From JAJZGK01 sp035538795 (GTDB lineage: Bacteria; Pseudomonadota; Alphaproteobacteria; Rhodospirillales; Magnetospirillaceae), in NCBI GenBank assembly GCA_035538795.1, contig DATLJS010000042.1, forward strand, positions 1 through 64,000: a DNA stretch of 64,000 nt. Direction: 5' to 3'. The notes below the pieces were generated by a model. It was not told where the DNA came from and searched no databases. It saw only the letters and a list, made by a program, of their open reading frames with translations. The position numbers and the translations under genes were made by a program. Shown piece after piece: positions 50,490 to 59,840 of the stretch (position 1 is its first letter; every line of letters starts with the position of its first letter).

Positions 50490-51428
50490 TTAAGCCTTCA
50501 GGAAGGCTTCGATGTCAGCCGGGGTGTTCAGCGACACCGCCGAGATTTCCTTGTCGATGCGCTTGACCAAACCGGCCAACACCTTGCCCGAACCGGTTTC
50601 CACCAGATTGTCGACGCCAAGCTGCTTCATGGCCAGCACGCTTTCGCGCCAGCGCACGGTGCCGGTGACCTGGGCCACCAGCAGCTTGCGGATTTCTTCG
50701 GGATCCCGCACAGGAGCGGCCACCACGTTGGCGATGACCGGAACCACCGGAGCCTTCATGGCGACGGCGGCCAAAGCCTCGGCCATGACGTCGGCGGCGG
50801 GCTGCATCAGCGAACAATGGAAGGGAGCCGACACCGGCAGCAGCATGGCGCGCTTCAGCCCCTTCTCGGCGGCAATGGCGATGGCGCGGTCGATGGCAGC
50901 CTTCGAGCCCGAGATCACCACTTGACCGGAGGCGTTGTCGTTGGCGGCTTCGCACACGTCGTCCTGAGCGGCTTCGGCGGCGATTTCCTTGGCCTGCTCG
51001 AATTCGGCGCCCAGCAGAGCAGCCATGGCGCCCTGCCCCACCGGCACGGCCTTCTGCATGGCCTGACCCCGGGTCTTCAGCAGACGGGCCGTGTCGGCCA
51101 GCGAGAAGGTTCCGGCGGCGGCCAGGGCCGAATATTCGCCCAGGCTGTGGCCGGCGACATAGGCGGCCTTTTCGGCGATCGTCCAGTTGCCCTGATTCTC
51201 CAGGACACGGACCACCGCCAGCGACACGGCCATCAGGGCCGGCTGGGCGTTCTCGGTCAGGGTCAGGTCGGCGTCCGGACCTTCCCACATGATCTTGGAC
51301 AGCTTCTGCTTCAGCGCTTCGTCGACTTCTTCAAAGACCTGGCGGGCGACGGGAAAAGCCTCAGCCAGTTCGCGGCCCATACCGACAGCCTGCGATCCCT
51401 GCCCCGGAAAGACGATTGCACGCGACAT
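50490..51428 (-). CDS. fabD: Malonyl-CoA:ACP transacylase
   Basis: 312 residues from ATG 51428 with GAGGGC upstream. PGQGSQ near the start, the nucleophile in GHSLGEYSAL and the histidine in SAPFHCSLM are present. The frame is open further upstream but that part has no FabD homology. First gene of the fatty acid operon. Confidence 0.96.
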   Translation of the reverse strand: MSRAIVFPGQGSQAVGMGRELAEAFPVARQVFEEVDEALKQKLSKIMWEGPDADLTLTENAQPALMAVSLAVVRVLENQGNWTIAEKAAYVAGHSLGEYSALAAAGTFSLADTARLLKTRGQAMQKAVPVGQGAMAALLGAEFEQAKEIAAEAAQDDVCEAANDNASGQVVISGSKAAIDRAIAIAAEKGLKRAMLLPVSAPFHCSLMQPAADVMAEALAAVAMKAPVVPVIANVVAAPVRDPEEIRKLLVAQVTGTVRWRESVLAMKQLGVDNLVETGSGKVLAGLVKRIDKEISAVSLNTPADIEAFLKA

Positions 51429-51525
51429 ATTGCCCTCATACGTGATTTCAGCGCCTAGGAATAGCGTTTGCGCCCCAGGAGTCAAGCACAGCGAGGGATA
51501 AGTCCCGTGACAGATCAAAGTGGAC

Positions 51526-51550
51526 GGACCGGGGAACCGCCCCCCGGTCC
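51526..51550 (-). terminator. Hairpin after the Cache/MCP gene
   Basis: GGACCGGGG/CCCCGGTCC stem in the gap between the chemoreceptor-like gene and fabD. T-run is weak. Confidence 0.55.
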
Positions 51551-51563
51551 GAAACGCCGAGGC

Positions 51564-52598
51564 TCAGTTTCGCTGCTCGATCACGCCGAACCAGCCCAGC
51601 CCTTCATAGGTTTCGTAGCCGGGAGTCCGAGCGAAGCCGATGGTCGTATCGCCCTCTATATAATAGCCGTTCTCCCGCCCCGACAGCTTCAGCGGATAGG
51701 AACGCCCCAGTTCCACGGAACCGTCGCTGCTGGCGATCACCCGATGGCGGGAGTCGAGCAGTAGGCAGCGCGTGCGGGTCCGTTCCAGAGGAGACAGGCG
51801 CACCCCCTGGACAATCGAGCGAGCCTGCGTCTCCCAATCGAAAAAGACGCCCAGCACGCCCAATACCTTGCCGTCGGCCACGCCCCCTTCGCGAATGGCG
51901 GTGGCGTAGGTGGCGGTCACGGCATTTCCCAAGGCCTCCACCCGGCTGATATCGGCGACGGCGAAGCTGTTGCCGTCGCGCGTCGCCAGGGCATCGCGGA
52001 ACCAGCTTTCACCGGAAACATCAGTTCCCGCGGCCCGGGAGAAACGTCCTGGGCGGCCCGAAGCGATCACCCGTCCCCGGGAATCCGCCACCCAAAGATC
52101 GAGATACACGGTATAGGAGTCCAAGATCACGCCCAGCCGCTGCCCGGCGTAACGCTGCGCCGCCGCGTCGGCGGCGGCGGCGGCGGCCTGCACCACCGCA
52201 GAATCCGTCGCCCACCAGCGAACATCGCACGAGCGTTCATAAAGATTACGGTCCACCAGCTCGATGGCGTTGAACGCCAGATCGGTCATCCGCTCGCCCC
52301 TGAGCGCCGCCACCTCGGAACTCAATTCGCCGGCGAAACTGGACATATGCTCCAGCCGCCCCCTCAATTCACCCTGAAGGGAGGACGCCAGATCGCTGAT
52401 TTCGGAAGAAATGGATTTGACCTCGTCGGCCACCACGGCGAAGCCCTTGCCCACGGAGCCAAAGCGGTGGGCCTCGATGGCGGCGTTTAGCGCCAACATG
52501 CGCGAGCGCCGGGTAATGCCGTGAATGCGAGAAATCTTGTCGTCGGCCAGAGTGGTGACGGTATTGGTGATATCTAAAAGTCTTTCGACTGATTCCAT
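51564..52598 (-). CDS. Soluble MCP-like protein with C-terminal Cache domain
   Basis: 344 residues in reversed domain order. Residues about 1-75 are a short methyl-accepting chemotaxis signalling hairpin (RSRMLALNAAIEAHRFGS and GKGFAVVADEVKSISSE). Residues about 105-340 are a Cache/PAS-like sensor (YLDLWVADSRGRVIASGRPG, then SWFRDALATRDGNSF). No membrane helix or signal peptide, so it is probably cytosolic. The tip motif suggests contact with CheA/CheW; the ligand is unknown. Confidence 0.8.
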   Translation of the reverse strand: MESVERLLDITNTVTTLADDKISRIHGITRRSRMLALNAAIEAHRFGSVGKGFAVVADEVKSISSEISDLASSLQGELRGRLEHMSSFAGELSSEVAALRGERMTDLAFNAIELVDRNLYERSCDVRWWATDSAVVQAAAAAADAAAQRYAGQRLGVILDSYTVYLDLWVADSRGRVIASGRPGRFSRAAGTDVSGESWFRDALATRDGNSFAVADISRVEALGNAVTATYATAIREGGVADGKVLGVLGVFFDWETQARSIVQGVRLSPLERTRTRCLLLDSRHRVIASSDGSVELGRSYPLKLSGRENGYYIEGDTTIGFARTPGYETYEGLGWFGVIEQRN

Positions 52599-52805
52599 GT
52601 TGAAGTGCCCCGTTGCCTGCCTCGGATGCGTAAATTCCGATCAGCAAGCACCGTGCCAGACCCCAAGGCGCCTGAAATCGTGACTATGGCAACAAACCAG
52701 ACCGAAAACTGGCGCGCTTTTAGGCAACATGCCCAGACCTAGTCAAGTATCCCCACGATATATGCAGATATTTTAACACCCCGTATCGCAGAAGCCTCAT
52801 GCCGC

Positions 52806-52853
52806 CACGATGTGCGGCGTCCATATATACACGATGTGCGGCGTCCATATATA
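52806..52853 (+). repeat. Perfect 24-bp tandem duplication
   Basis: Two identical, directly adjoining 24-bp units (52806-52829 and 52830-52853), each with GTGCGGCG and a TATATA end that resembles a -10 box. It lies about 200 bp before rpsF. Confidence 0.9.
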
Positions 52854-52955
52854 AGGGCGAGCCATCGAGGCGGACGGCGACGCCTGCGGACAGACAGGCA
52901 CGCCTTTGCTCTCCAGACTCTCCATGCTTGCATGGGGAATGGATTCATGTATATT

Positions 52956-53002
52956 GCGCGGCTTCTTGCTCCTTGCCGGCATGGTGCCGGCTATGCCCGC
53001 GC
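52956..53002 (+). promoter_or_regulatory. rpsF leader hairpin, candidate S6:S18 autoregulatory element
   Basis: Outer stem GCGCGG/CCGCGC and inner stem GCCGGC/GCCGGC with an asymmetric internal loop containing unpaired C residues. Many bacteria have an S6:S18-binding leader in front of rpsF; this structure is in the right place, but assignment is by position and shape only. Confidence 0.4.
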
Positions 53003-53051
53003 GTCTTCGACATGGCCGCGATGGGAAGAGACAAGCCGTAAGGAGTTCCGA

Positions 53052-53492
53052 ATGTCGCTGTATGAATGCGTGGTCATCGCGCGTCAGGACATCGCCGCCC
53101 CCCAGGTGGAGACCCTGACCGACGATCTGGCCAATATCATCACCGCCCAGGGCGGTCAGGTTACCAAGCGTGAGTATTGGGGCCTGCGCAATATCGCCTA
53201 TCGCATGAAGAAGAACCGCAAGGGTCACTACGTGCTGTTCAACATCGACGCCCCCTCCGCTGCGGTGAAGGAAATGGAACGTCAGATGTCGATCAACGAA
53301 GACGTCCTGCGTTTCCAAACCATCCGCGTCGAAGAGCTCGAGGAAGGTCCGTCCGCCGTTCTGCTGAGCAAGAACCAGCGCGACGAGCGTCCGCGCCGCG
53401 AAGACGGCGACCGTCCGCGCCGCGAAGGCGGTTATGGCCGCGAAGGCGGCTACGGCCGTGGCCCCCGCGCCACCGAGGGAGGTGAGGCATGA
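53052..53492 (+). CDS. rpsF: 30S ribosomal protein S6
   Basis: 146 residues. YECVVIARQDIAAPQVE and WGLRNIAYRMKKNRKGHYV are S6 signatures; a basic, glycine- and arginine-rich tail (about 110-146, RREGGYGREGGYGRG) follows, common in alphaproteobacteria. AAGGAG precedes ATG 53052. Overlaps rpsR by ATGA. Confidence 0.97.
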   Translation: MSLYECVVIARQDIAAPQVETLTDDLANIITAQGGQVTKREYWGLRNIAYRMKKNRKGHYVLFNIDAPSAAVKEMERQMSINEDVLRFQTIRVEELEEGPSAVLLSKNQRDERPRREDGDRPRREGGYGREGGYGRGPRATEGGEA

Positions 53493-53770
53493 GCACCGAG
53501 ACCCGTACCCCCGGCGCTGGCGCCGGTCGTCCCGCCGGTGGCGCCCCGCGCCGCCCGTTCTTCCGCCGCCGCAAGACCTGCCCGTTCTCGGGCGAGGGCG
53601 CGCCGAAGATCGACTACAAGGACATCAAGCTGCTGCAGCGCTTCATTTCCGAGCGTGGCAAGATCGTCCCGAGCCGCATCACCGCGGTATCGGCCAAGAA
53701 GCAGCGCGAACTGGCCCGTGCCATCAAGCGCTCCCGCTTCCTGGGTCTGCTGCCCTACGTCGTGAAGTAA
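53489..53770 (+). CDS. rpsR: 30S ribosomal protein S18
   Basis: 93 residues. CPFSGEGAPKIDYKDIKLL and the basic RITAVSAKKQRELARAIKR are the S18 core. S18 binds S6, matching the overlap of the genes. Confidence 0.97.
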   Translation: MSTETRTPGAGAGRPAGGAPRRPFFRRRKTCPFSGEGAPKIDYKDIKLLQRFISERGKIVPSRITAVSAKKQRELARAIKRSRFLGLLPYVVK

Positions 53771-53854
53771 GGCATCGGTTTTTGAAGTAAACCGGCCCGC
53801 CTGTCGAAGCCTGAGTTTCCTCGGGCCTCGACGGCACCGCCGGGAGGAACTTCG

Positions 53855-54790
53855 ATGTTCAAGGGCTACGGCCTTACGGGTGTAGCGGGATTGGCCAGCG
53901 GTCTGGTGTTTCTGTCGGCGATCGGCGGAGGCGCGCTGGGTATTCCCCTGATCCATCTGGTCCCCCTGCCGCTGATGATGGTTGGCCTTTCCGCCGGCTT
54001 TCTTCATGCCTTGGCCGCTTCGGTCCTGGCGGCGGTCGTGGTGGCGCTGGTCACGGTTCACGCCGTTCCCAGCTTCGCCGTGGTGGCCGTGCTGCCCAGC
54101 CTGCTTCTGGTGCGCCAGGCGCTTTTGCGCCGCTGGCACTTGGAAACCGGCGACATCGATTGGTATCCCCCAGGCAAGGTGCTGCTGTGGCTGACCGGTG
54201 CTGCGGTGGGACTGCTGCTTCTCGGAGCCGCAGTCCTGGCGTCGCAAGGGCTGAATATCGAGGAACTGGTGGGGCGTCATGTCCTGGAGTTCGTCAATAA
54301 GATGCCCGTCGCCGCCCCGGCCGAAGTGCGTGACGCACTGATCGGCCTGTGGTCGGCGATCATGCCGGCCATGGCCTGTTGCGTCTGGCTGACGATTGCG
54401 GCGCTGAACGGCGTGCTGGCCCAATGGACAGCCGCCAAGGCGGGAACGGCCATCAGGGCCACCCCGACCTATGGCGACATTGTTCTGCCGGTCTGGGTTG
54501 CCGGGGTTCTGGCGGTGGCGGCGGCCATCGGGTTTCTGGCCAAGGGCGACCTTGGCTATGTGGCCCGCAACGTCGCGATCGTGCTGCTGTGGCCCCATCT
54601 GTTCGTCGGCGTGGCGGAAATTCACCGCCTGCTGAAGGACCGGCCCAACCGCTTGGTGCTGCTGACGCTGTTCTACGTGGTGTTCGTTGTTTTATTCCAG
54701 TGGGCGCTGTTCGCCGTCGCTGGATTGGGATTGGTTAGGCATTGGACGAGGCCGCGGCGGCGGGACGCCGGCGGCCAGGAGGAAAAGTGA
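53855..54790 (+). CDS. DUF2232 membrane protein
   Basis: 311 residues with about eight membrane helices. Placement between rpsR and rplI and the hydrophobic pattern fit the DUF2232 family common in alphaproteobacteria. CGGGAGGA precedes ATG. Function unknown. It overlaps rplI by one base. Confidence 0.82.
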   Translation: MFKGYGLTGVAGLASGLVFLSAIGGGALGIPLIHLVPLPLMMVGLSAGFLHALAASVLAAVVVALVTVHAVPSFAVVAVLPSLLLVRQALLRRWHLETGDIDWYPPGKVLLWLTGAAVGLLLLGAAVLASQGLNIEELVGRHVLEFVNKMPVAAPAEVRDALIGLWSAIMPAMACCVWLTIAALNGVLAQWTAAKAGTAIRATPTYGDIVLPVWVAGVLAVAAAIGFLAKGDLGYVARNVAIVLLWPHLFVGVAEIHRLLKDRPNRLVLLTLFYVVFVVLFQWALFAVAGLGLVRHWTRPRRRDAGGQEEK

Positions 54791-55344
54791 TGGAAGTCAT
54801 CCTGCTTGAGCGCATTGAGAAGCTGGGCCAGATGGGCGACACCGTGAAGGTGAAGCCCGGTTTCGCCCGCAACTACCTGCTCCCCCAGAAGAAGGCCCTG
54901 CGCGCCACCCCGGCGAATCAGGCCCGCTTCGAATCCCAGCGTGCCCAGCTGGAAGCCGCCAACCTGAAGCGCCGCGAGGAAGCTCAGGCCGTGGCCGTCA
55001 AGATGGACAACCTGTCCATTCTGATGATCCGTCAGGCTGGTGAAGGCGGCATGCTGTACGGTTCCGTTTCGGGCCGCGACGTCGCCGACGCCGTCAAGGA
55101 CGCCGGTTTCACCGTCGAACGCCGCCAGGTCAACCTGGACACCCCGATCAAGAGCCTGGGTTCGTACCCGGTTCGCGTCTCCCTGCATCCGGAAGTGTCG
55201 GTCACCGTCGTGATCACCGTCGCCCGCTCGCAGGAAGAAGCCGAGCGCGCCGCCAAGGCCGCCCAGGCTGTCGAGGAAGAGGCTCCGGCCGAGGACGACG
55301 TCGAAGTCGAGGCCGAGGAAGTCGTCGAGGAAGAGCAGGCCTAA
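54790..55344 (+). CDS. rplI: 50S ribosomal protein L9
   Basis: 184 residues. VILLERIEKLGQMGDTVKVK and FARNYLLP are L9 signatures; a long central helix follows, and the C-terminal domain is extended by an acidic tail of about 30 residues. AGGAGG precedes ATG 54790. Confidence 0.97.
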   Translation: MEVILLERIEKLGQMGDTVKVKPGFARNYLLPQKKALRATPANQARFESQRAQLEAANLKRREEAQAVAVKMDNLSILMIRQAGEGGMLYGSVSGRDVADAVKDAGFTVERRQVNLDTPIKSLGSYPVRVSLHPEVSVTVVITVARSQEEAERAAKAAQAVEEEAPAEDDVEVEAEEVVEEEQA

Positions 55345-55386
55345 TCGGCCGGCTCGACCTTATCGTCTTCTGCCTGACCCGTTCTA

Positions 55387-55419
55387 CGCGCACCCTGGAC
55401 TTTGCCGGGGTGCGCGTTT
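55387..55419 (+). terminator. Rho-independent terminator after rplI
   Basis: CGCGCACCC/GGGTGCGCG stem followed by TTT. Between here and dnaB (55420-55641) nothing else is evident. Confidence 0.75.
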
Positions 55420-55641
55420 CCTCATGCCCTGCAAGCCGGGAATCCTGAGGAAAACGGATCTGCGTTTGGGCAAGCCTTCAGCCGAAGGCGTTGCCCGAAG
55501 GCGCAGCTCTTGGTTTTGCGCCGCCCGGAAAAGTTATCCCCAGAATTAACAGGCGGGTTTTCCCGCTATCCACAGGGGCCGCAAGGCTGGGCTTCGCGTT
55601 TGACCCTGCCCATCGGCGCGGGCATCTGCTAGCATCCGGCC

Positions 55642-57153
55642 ATGCTGTCTCCCTTGCCCATCCCTTCACCCGAAGCGGCGCCTCCGCGCATTCCGCCCCA
55701 CAACTTCGAAGCGGAGCAGGCTCTGCTCGGCGCGATCCTGAGCAACAACCGAGCTTTGGAGCGGGTGGCCGAATTTCTGCGCCCCGAGCATTTCGCCGAA
55801 CCGGTGCATGGCCGCGTCTACGACGCCTGCCAGACCCTGGCGACCCGAAACCAGATCGCCAACCCGGTAACCCTGAAGACCTATCTGGGCTCGGACCCCG
55901 GGCTGGCCGAATTGGGCGGCGACGCCTATTTGGCCCGGCTGGCGGCGGCGGCCGTCACCATCATCAATGCCGAGGATTACGGCCGTCTGGTCTTCGACCT
56001 GCATCTGCGCCGCGAACTGATCGCCGTCGGCGAGGATATGGTCAACGACGCTTTCGAGCCCGACATCGAAAGCCCGGCCCTGGGCCAGATCGAGATCGCG
56101 GAAAAGAAACTGTTCGAACTAGCCACCGCCGGTCAGGCCGAGGGTGGCTTCAAGCCGTTCAAATCCAGTATTCTGGCCGCCATCGAACTGGCCGAGGCCG
56201 CCCATAAGCGCGAGGGCAAGCTGTCGGGCGTCACCACCGGCCTGCGCGACATGGACAAGAAGCTGGGCGGCCTGCACGCCTCGGACTTGCTGATCCTGGC
56301 TGGACGCCCGTCCATGGGTAAGACCGCCCTGGCCACCAACATGGCCTTCAACGCCGCCAAGGCCTATCGCACCGAGCTCTCTCCCACGGGCGAAAAGAAG
56401 GTGACGGACGGCGCCGTGGTCGCCTTCTTCTCACTGGAAATGTCCGCCGACCAATTGGCCGGCCGTATTCTGGCCGAACGCTGCGAGATCAATTCCCATG
56501 CCATCCGCCAGGGCGAACTGACGCCCGAGGAGTTCGAGCGTCTGGTGGTGGTGTCGCAGGAACTGCACGAACTGCCGCTTTACATCGACGATACGCCGGC
56601 CCTGTCGGTCTCGGCGGTGCGCACCCGCTGCCGCCGCCTGGCCCGCACCCACGGCCTGGGCATGATCGTCATCGACTATCTGCAACTGCTGCAGGGAACC
56701 ACCGGTAAGCGCGCGGAAAACCGCGTGCAGGAAATTTCCGACATCACCCGCAGCCTGAAGGCGCTGGCCAAGGAACTGAACGTGCCGGTGCTGGCTTTGT
56801 CCCAGTTGTCGCGCGCCGTCGAACAGCGCGAAGACAAGCGCCCCCAATTGTCCGATCTTCGCGAATCCGGTTCGATCGAGCAGGACGCCGACGTGGTCAT
56901 GTTCGTTTATCGCGAACAATATTACCTGGAGCGCGCCGAACCAGGCCGCCGCCCGGAAGAGGCCGAGGACAAGTTCAACCAACGCTATGAAGACTGGCAC
57001 AAACGGCTGGGCGAGGTGACCAACACCGCCGAAGCCATCATCGCCAAGCAGCGCCACGGCCCCGTCGGCGCCGTGCGCCTGTACTTCGACGGCCAGTACA
57101 CCCGGTTCGGGGATCTGGACAACTGGCACGGCACCGAAATCCCCATGGAATGA
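55642..57153 (+). CDS. dnaB: Replicative DNA helicase DnaB
   Basis: 503 residues. N-terminal DnaG-interaction domain (NFEAEQALLGAILSNN), RecA-like motor with Walker A GRPSMGKTALATN, Walker B MIVIDYLQLL and QLSRAVEQREDKRP. It unwinds DNA at the replication fork. Overlaps alr by ATGA. Confidence 0.97.
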   Translation: MLSPLPIPSPEAAPPRIPPHNFEAEQALLGAILSNNRALERVAEFLRPEHFAEPVHGRVYDACQTLATRNQIANPVTLKTYLGSDPGLAELGGDAYLARLAAAAVTIINAEDYGRLVFDLHLRRELIAVGEDMVNDAFEPDIESPALGQIEIAEKKLFELATAGQAEGGFKPFKSSILAAIELAEAAHKREGKLSGVTTGLRDMDKKLGGLHASDLLILAGRPSMGKTALATNMAFNAAKAYRTELSPTGEKKVTDGAVVAFFSLEMSADQLAGRILAERCEINSHAIRQGELTPEEFERLVVVSQELHELPLYIDDTPALSVSAVRTRCRRLARTHGLGMIVIDYLQLLQGTTGKRAENRVQEISDITRSLKALAKELNVPVLALSQLSRAVEQREDKRPQLSDLRESGSIEQDADVVMFVYREQYYLERAEPGRRPEEAEDKFNQRYEDWHKRLGEVTNTAEAIIAKQRHGPVGAVRLYFDGQYTRFGDLDNWHGTEIPME

Positions 57154-58277
57154 CCCCTATCATGTCCGATCCCGCGGCGCGCGCCGGAGCGATTCTCTCC
57201 ATCGACCTCGCGGCCCTGTGCGCCAACTGGCGCGTCCTGGCCGACCGGGTCGGCCCCAGGTCCCAGGCCGCCGCCGTGGTCAAGGCCGACGCCTACGGTC
57301 TTGGCGCCGCCCATGTCGCCCCCGCCTTGCTGGCTGCCGGCTGCCGGCGCTTCGTCGTCGCCACCCTGGACGAGGGCATTGCTCTGCGCCCGCTTCTACC
57401 CGGCGCCGACATCCTGATTCTCTCCGGCCCGCTGCCGGGCGGCGAAGCCGATTTCCACGCCTACGGCCTGTTGCCGGTCCTGAATTCCCCCGAACAGATC
57501 GCCGGCTGGGCCGCCTTCGCCCGCAGCAGCGGCGAACGTCTGGCCGCCGTTCTGCATGTGGACACCGGCATGTCCCGCCTGGGATTGCGCCTGAGCGAAG
57601 TCCGCGCCCTGGCCGAAGACCGCGAAACCCTGTCGGCCATCGACCTGAAACTAATCATGAGCCATCTGGCCTGCGCCGACGAAGTAGGCCATCCGCTGAA
57701 CCGCCGCCAGTTGGAAAACTTCAACGCCGCCCGTGCCAGCTTCCCCGATCTGCCCGGCAGCTTGGCCGCTTCGTCGGGTATTTTCCTGGGCGCGGACTGG
57801 CATGCCGACTGGGTTCGTCCGGGCGCCGCCCTGTACGGCGTCAACCCGCTTCCCGGCCGTCCCAATCCCATGCGCCAAGTCGTGCGCCTGCAAGGCAGAA
57901 TCCTTCAGGTCCGCGACGTTGACGCAGGAGACACCGTTGGCTATGGTGCCACCCACCGCTGCACCGCCCCGACGCGGCTGGCGATCGTGGCCGCCGGTTA
58001 TGCCGACGGTCTGTTCCGCTCGCTGGGCAATCGGGGGTGCGGCCAATTGGGAGAGATCCGCGTGCCCCTGATCGGTCGCGTGTCCATGGACCTTACCATC
58101 TTCGACGTGGGAGCCGTGCCCCAGACCCTGGCCCGCCCCGGCGCCGTGATCGACCTGATCGGTCCGGCCAACGACGTGGACGCCGTGGCCCAGGCCGCCG
58201 GAACCATCGGCTACGAGGTGTTGACCGCCCTGTCGCCGCGCTATTGCCGGACCTATGTGGGAGAGGCGCTGCAATGA
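57150..58277 (+). CDS. alr: Alanine racemase
   Basis: 375 residues. The PLP lysine is K45 in VVKADAYGLG, and the second catalytic residue lies in the C-terminal domain (AGYADGLFR, RVSMDLTIFD). It supplies D-alanine for peptidoglycan. Start 57150 is in the dnaB overlap; 57162 is also possible. Confidence 0.94.
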   Translation: MTPIMSDPAARAGAILSIDLAALCANWRVLADRVGPRSQAAAVVKADAYGLGAAHVAPALLAAGCRRFVVATLDEGIALRPLLPGADILILSGPLPGGEADFHAYGLLPVLNSPEQIAGWAAFARSSGERLAAVLHVDTGMSRLGLRLSEVRALAEDRETLSAIDLKLIMSHLACADEVGHPLNRRQLENFNAARASFPDLPGSLAASSGIFLGADWHADWVRPGAALYGVNPLPGRPNPMRQVVRLQGRILQVRDVDAGDTVGYGATHRCTAPTRLAIVAAGYADGLFRSLGNRGCGQLGEIRVPLIGRVSMDLTIFDVGAVPQTLARPGAVIDLIGPANDVDAVAQAAGTIGYEVLTALSPRYCRTYVGEALQ

Positions 58278-59047
58278 ATTTCCTGGCCGTCATCGGCGCA
58301 TTCTTCCTGTCGTTCCTGCGCCATACCGGGCGGCTGGCGACCTTTACCGGCGTGTCCCTGTCCCATTGCGTGCGCGGGCCGATCTATCTGCGCCTGATCC
58401 TTAAGCAGATGATCGAGATCGGTTATTTCTCGCTGCCCGTGGTCGGCCTGACCGCCATCTTCACCGGCATGGTGCTGGCGCTGCAAAGCCATACCGGCTT
58501 CGCCCGCTTCTCGGCCGAAGGCGCGGTGGCCACCGTGGTGGTCATCTCCATCACCCGCGAACTGGGGCCGGTGCTGGCCGGACTGATGGTGGCCGGGCGC
58601 ATCGGCGCCGCCATGGCCGCCGAGATCGGCACCATGCGCGTCACCGAGCAAGTCGATGCCCTGACCACCCTGTCGACCAATCCTTTCAAATATCTGGTGG
58701 CCCCGCGCCTGATCGCCGGCATCCTGATGCTGCCCTGCCTGGTGGTGGTGGCCGACATCATCGGCGTGTTCGGCGGCTTCGTGGTCGGCGCCTACAAGCT
58801 GGGCTACAACCCGGCCACCTATCTGCACAGCACCTGGGAATATCTGAAGCCGCTCGACGTCATCTCCGGCCTGGTCAAGGCCGGCGCCTTCGGCTTCATC
58901 ATTTCCCTGATGGGCTGCTACAACGGCTACCACTCCAAGGGCGGTGCCCAGGGCGTGGGTCAGGCGACGACCAATGCGGTGGTCTCGGCCTCGATCCTGA
59001 TCCTGACCTCGAATTACATTCTCACCGCCTTGTTCTTCGACAAATGA
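58274..59047 (+). CDS. mlaE: MlaE-family ABC transporter permease
   Basis: 257 residues with five or six membrane helices. ELGPVLAGLMVAGRIGAAMAAEIGTM is the MlaE signature. With MlaF it moves phospholipids to or from the outer membrane. MlaD and other partners are not here. ATGA overlap with alr and with mlaF. Confidence 0.93.
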   Translation: MNFLAVIGAFFLSFLRHTGRLATFTGVSLSHCVRGPIYLRLILKQMIEIGYFSLPVVGLTAIFTGMVLALQSHTGFARFSAEGAVATVVVISITRELGPVLAGLMVAGRIGAAMAAEIGTMRVTEQVDALTTLSTNPFKYLVAPRLIAGILMLPCLVVVADIIGVFGGFVVGAYKLGYNPATYLHSTWEYLKPLDVISGLVKAGAFGFIISLMGCYNGYHSKGGAQGVGQATTNAVVSASILILTSNYILTALFFDK

Positions 59048-59817
59048 GCCAGCCCCCCAAGATCCAGCTGATCGACGTTCACAAGAGCTTCGGCACCAAG
59101 AAGGTGCTGGACGGCGTGACCGTGGACATCGCCCATGCCGAAAGCTTCGTCATCATCGGCGGCTCCGGCACCGGCAAATCGGTGACGCTGAAATGCATCC
59201 TGGGCCTGATGCGCCCCGAACAGGGGAGCATTCTGGTGGACGGACAGGAAGTGGTGGGCATGAAGTCCCGCGACCGCGAGGAAGTCATGCGCAAGTTCGG
59301 CATGCTGTTCCAGGGCGCCGCGCTGTTCGATTCGCTGAAGGTCTGGGAAAACGTCGCCTTCGGCCTGATCCAGGGCCAGCGCATGGAGCGCCGCAAAGCC
59401 CGCGAAAAGGCCATCGAGAAACTTTACGCCGTGGGTCTTGGCCCCGACGTCGGCGAGCTTTATCCGTCCGAGCTGTCGGGCGGCATGCAAAAGCGCGTGG
59501 CCCTGGCCCGCGCCATCGCCACCGAACCGGAAATCATCTTTTTCGACGAGCCGACCACCGGCCTCGATCCCATCATGGCCGACGTCATCAACGACCTGAT
59601 CGTCAAATGCGTCAAGGAACTGGGGGCCACCGCCGTCTCCATCACCCACGACATGCATTCGGCCCGCAAGATCAGCGACCGCATGGCCATGCTCTATCAC
59701 GGCAAGCTGATCTGGGTCGGGCCGACGTCGGAAGTGGACAAGGCCGACAACGCCTATGTCGATCAGTTCATCCACGGCCGGGCCGAAGGCCCCATCAAGA
59801 TGGAACTGCGGCGCTGA
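59044..59817 (+). CDS. mlaF: MlaF-type ABC transporter ATPase
   Basis: 257 residues. Walker A GGSGTGKS, signature LSGGMQKRVALARAI, Walker B IIFFDEPTTGLDP and ITHDMHSA are intact. It drives the MlaE permease. Confidence 0.94.
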   Translation: MSQPPKIQLIDVHKSFGTKKVLDGVTVDIAHAESFVIIGGSGTGKSVTLKCILGLMRPEQGSILVDGQEVVGMKSRDREEVMRKFGMLFQGAALFDSLKVWENVAFGLIQGQRMERRKAREKAIEKLYAVGLGPDVGELYPSELSGGMQKRVALARAIATEPEIIFFDEPTTGLDPIMADVINDLIVKCVKELGATAVSITHDMHSARKISDRMAMLYHGKLIWVGPTSEVDKADNAYVDQFIHGRAEGPIKMELRR

Positions 59818-59840
59818 CCACCGCCGCCTGAGGACGTATT

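Larger units (their letters stand above)
52599..53051. other. Intergenic control region of the rpsF operon
   Basis: 453 bp. It contains a perfect 24-bp tandem repeat (52806-52853), a small hairpin CCATGC/GCATGG (52922-52935), the leader stem at 52956-53002 and the AAGGAG ribosome site of rpsF (53039-53044). No coding sequence seen. Confidence 0.6.

Noticed and set aside
52806..52853. CRISPR array
   Set aside because: Only two units with no spacer between them, and no cas genes in the window.
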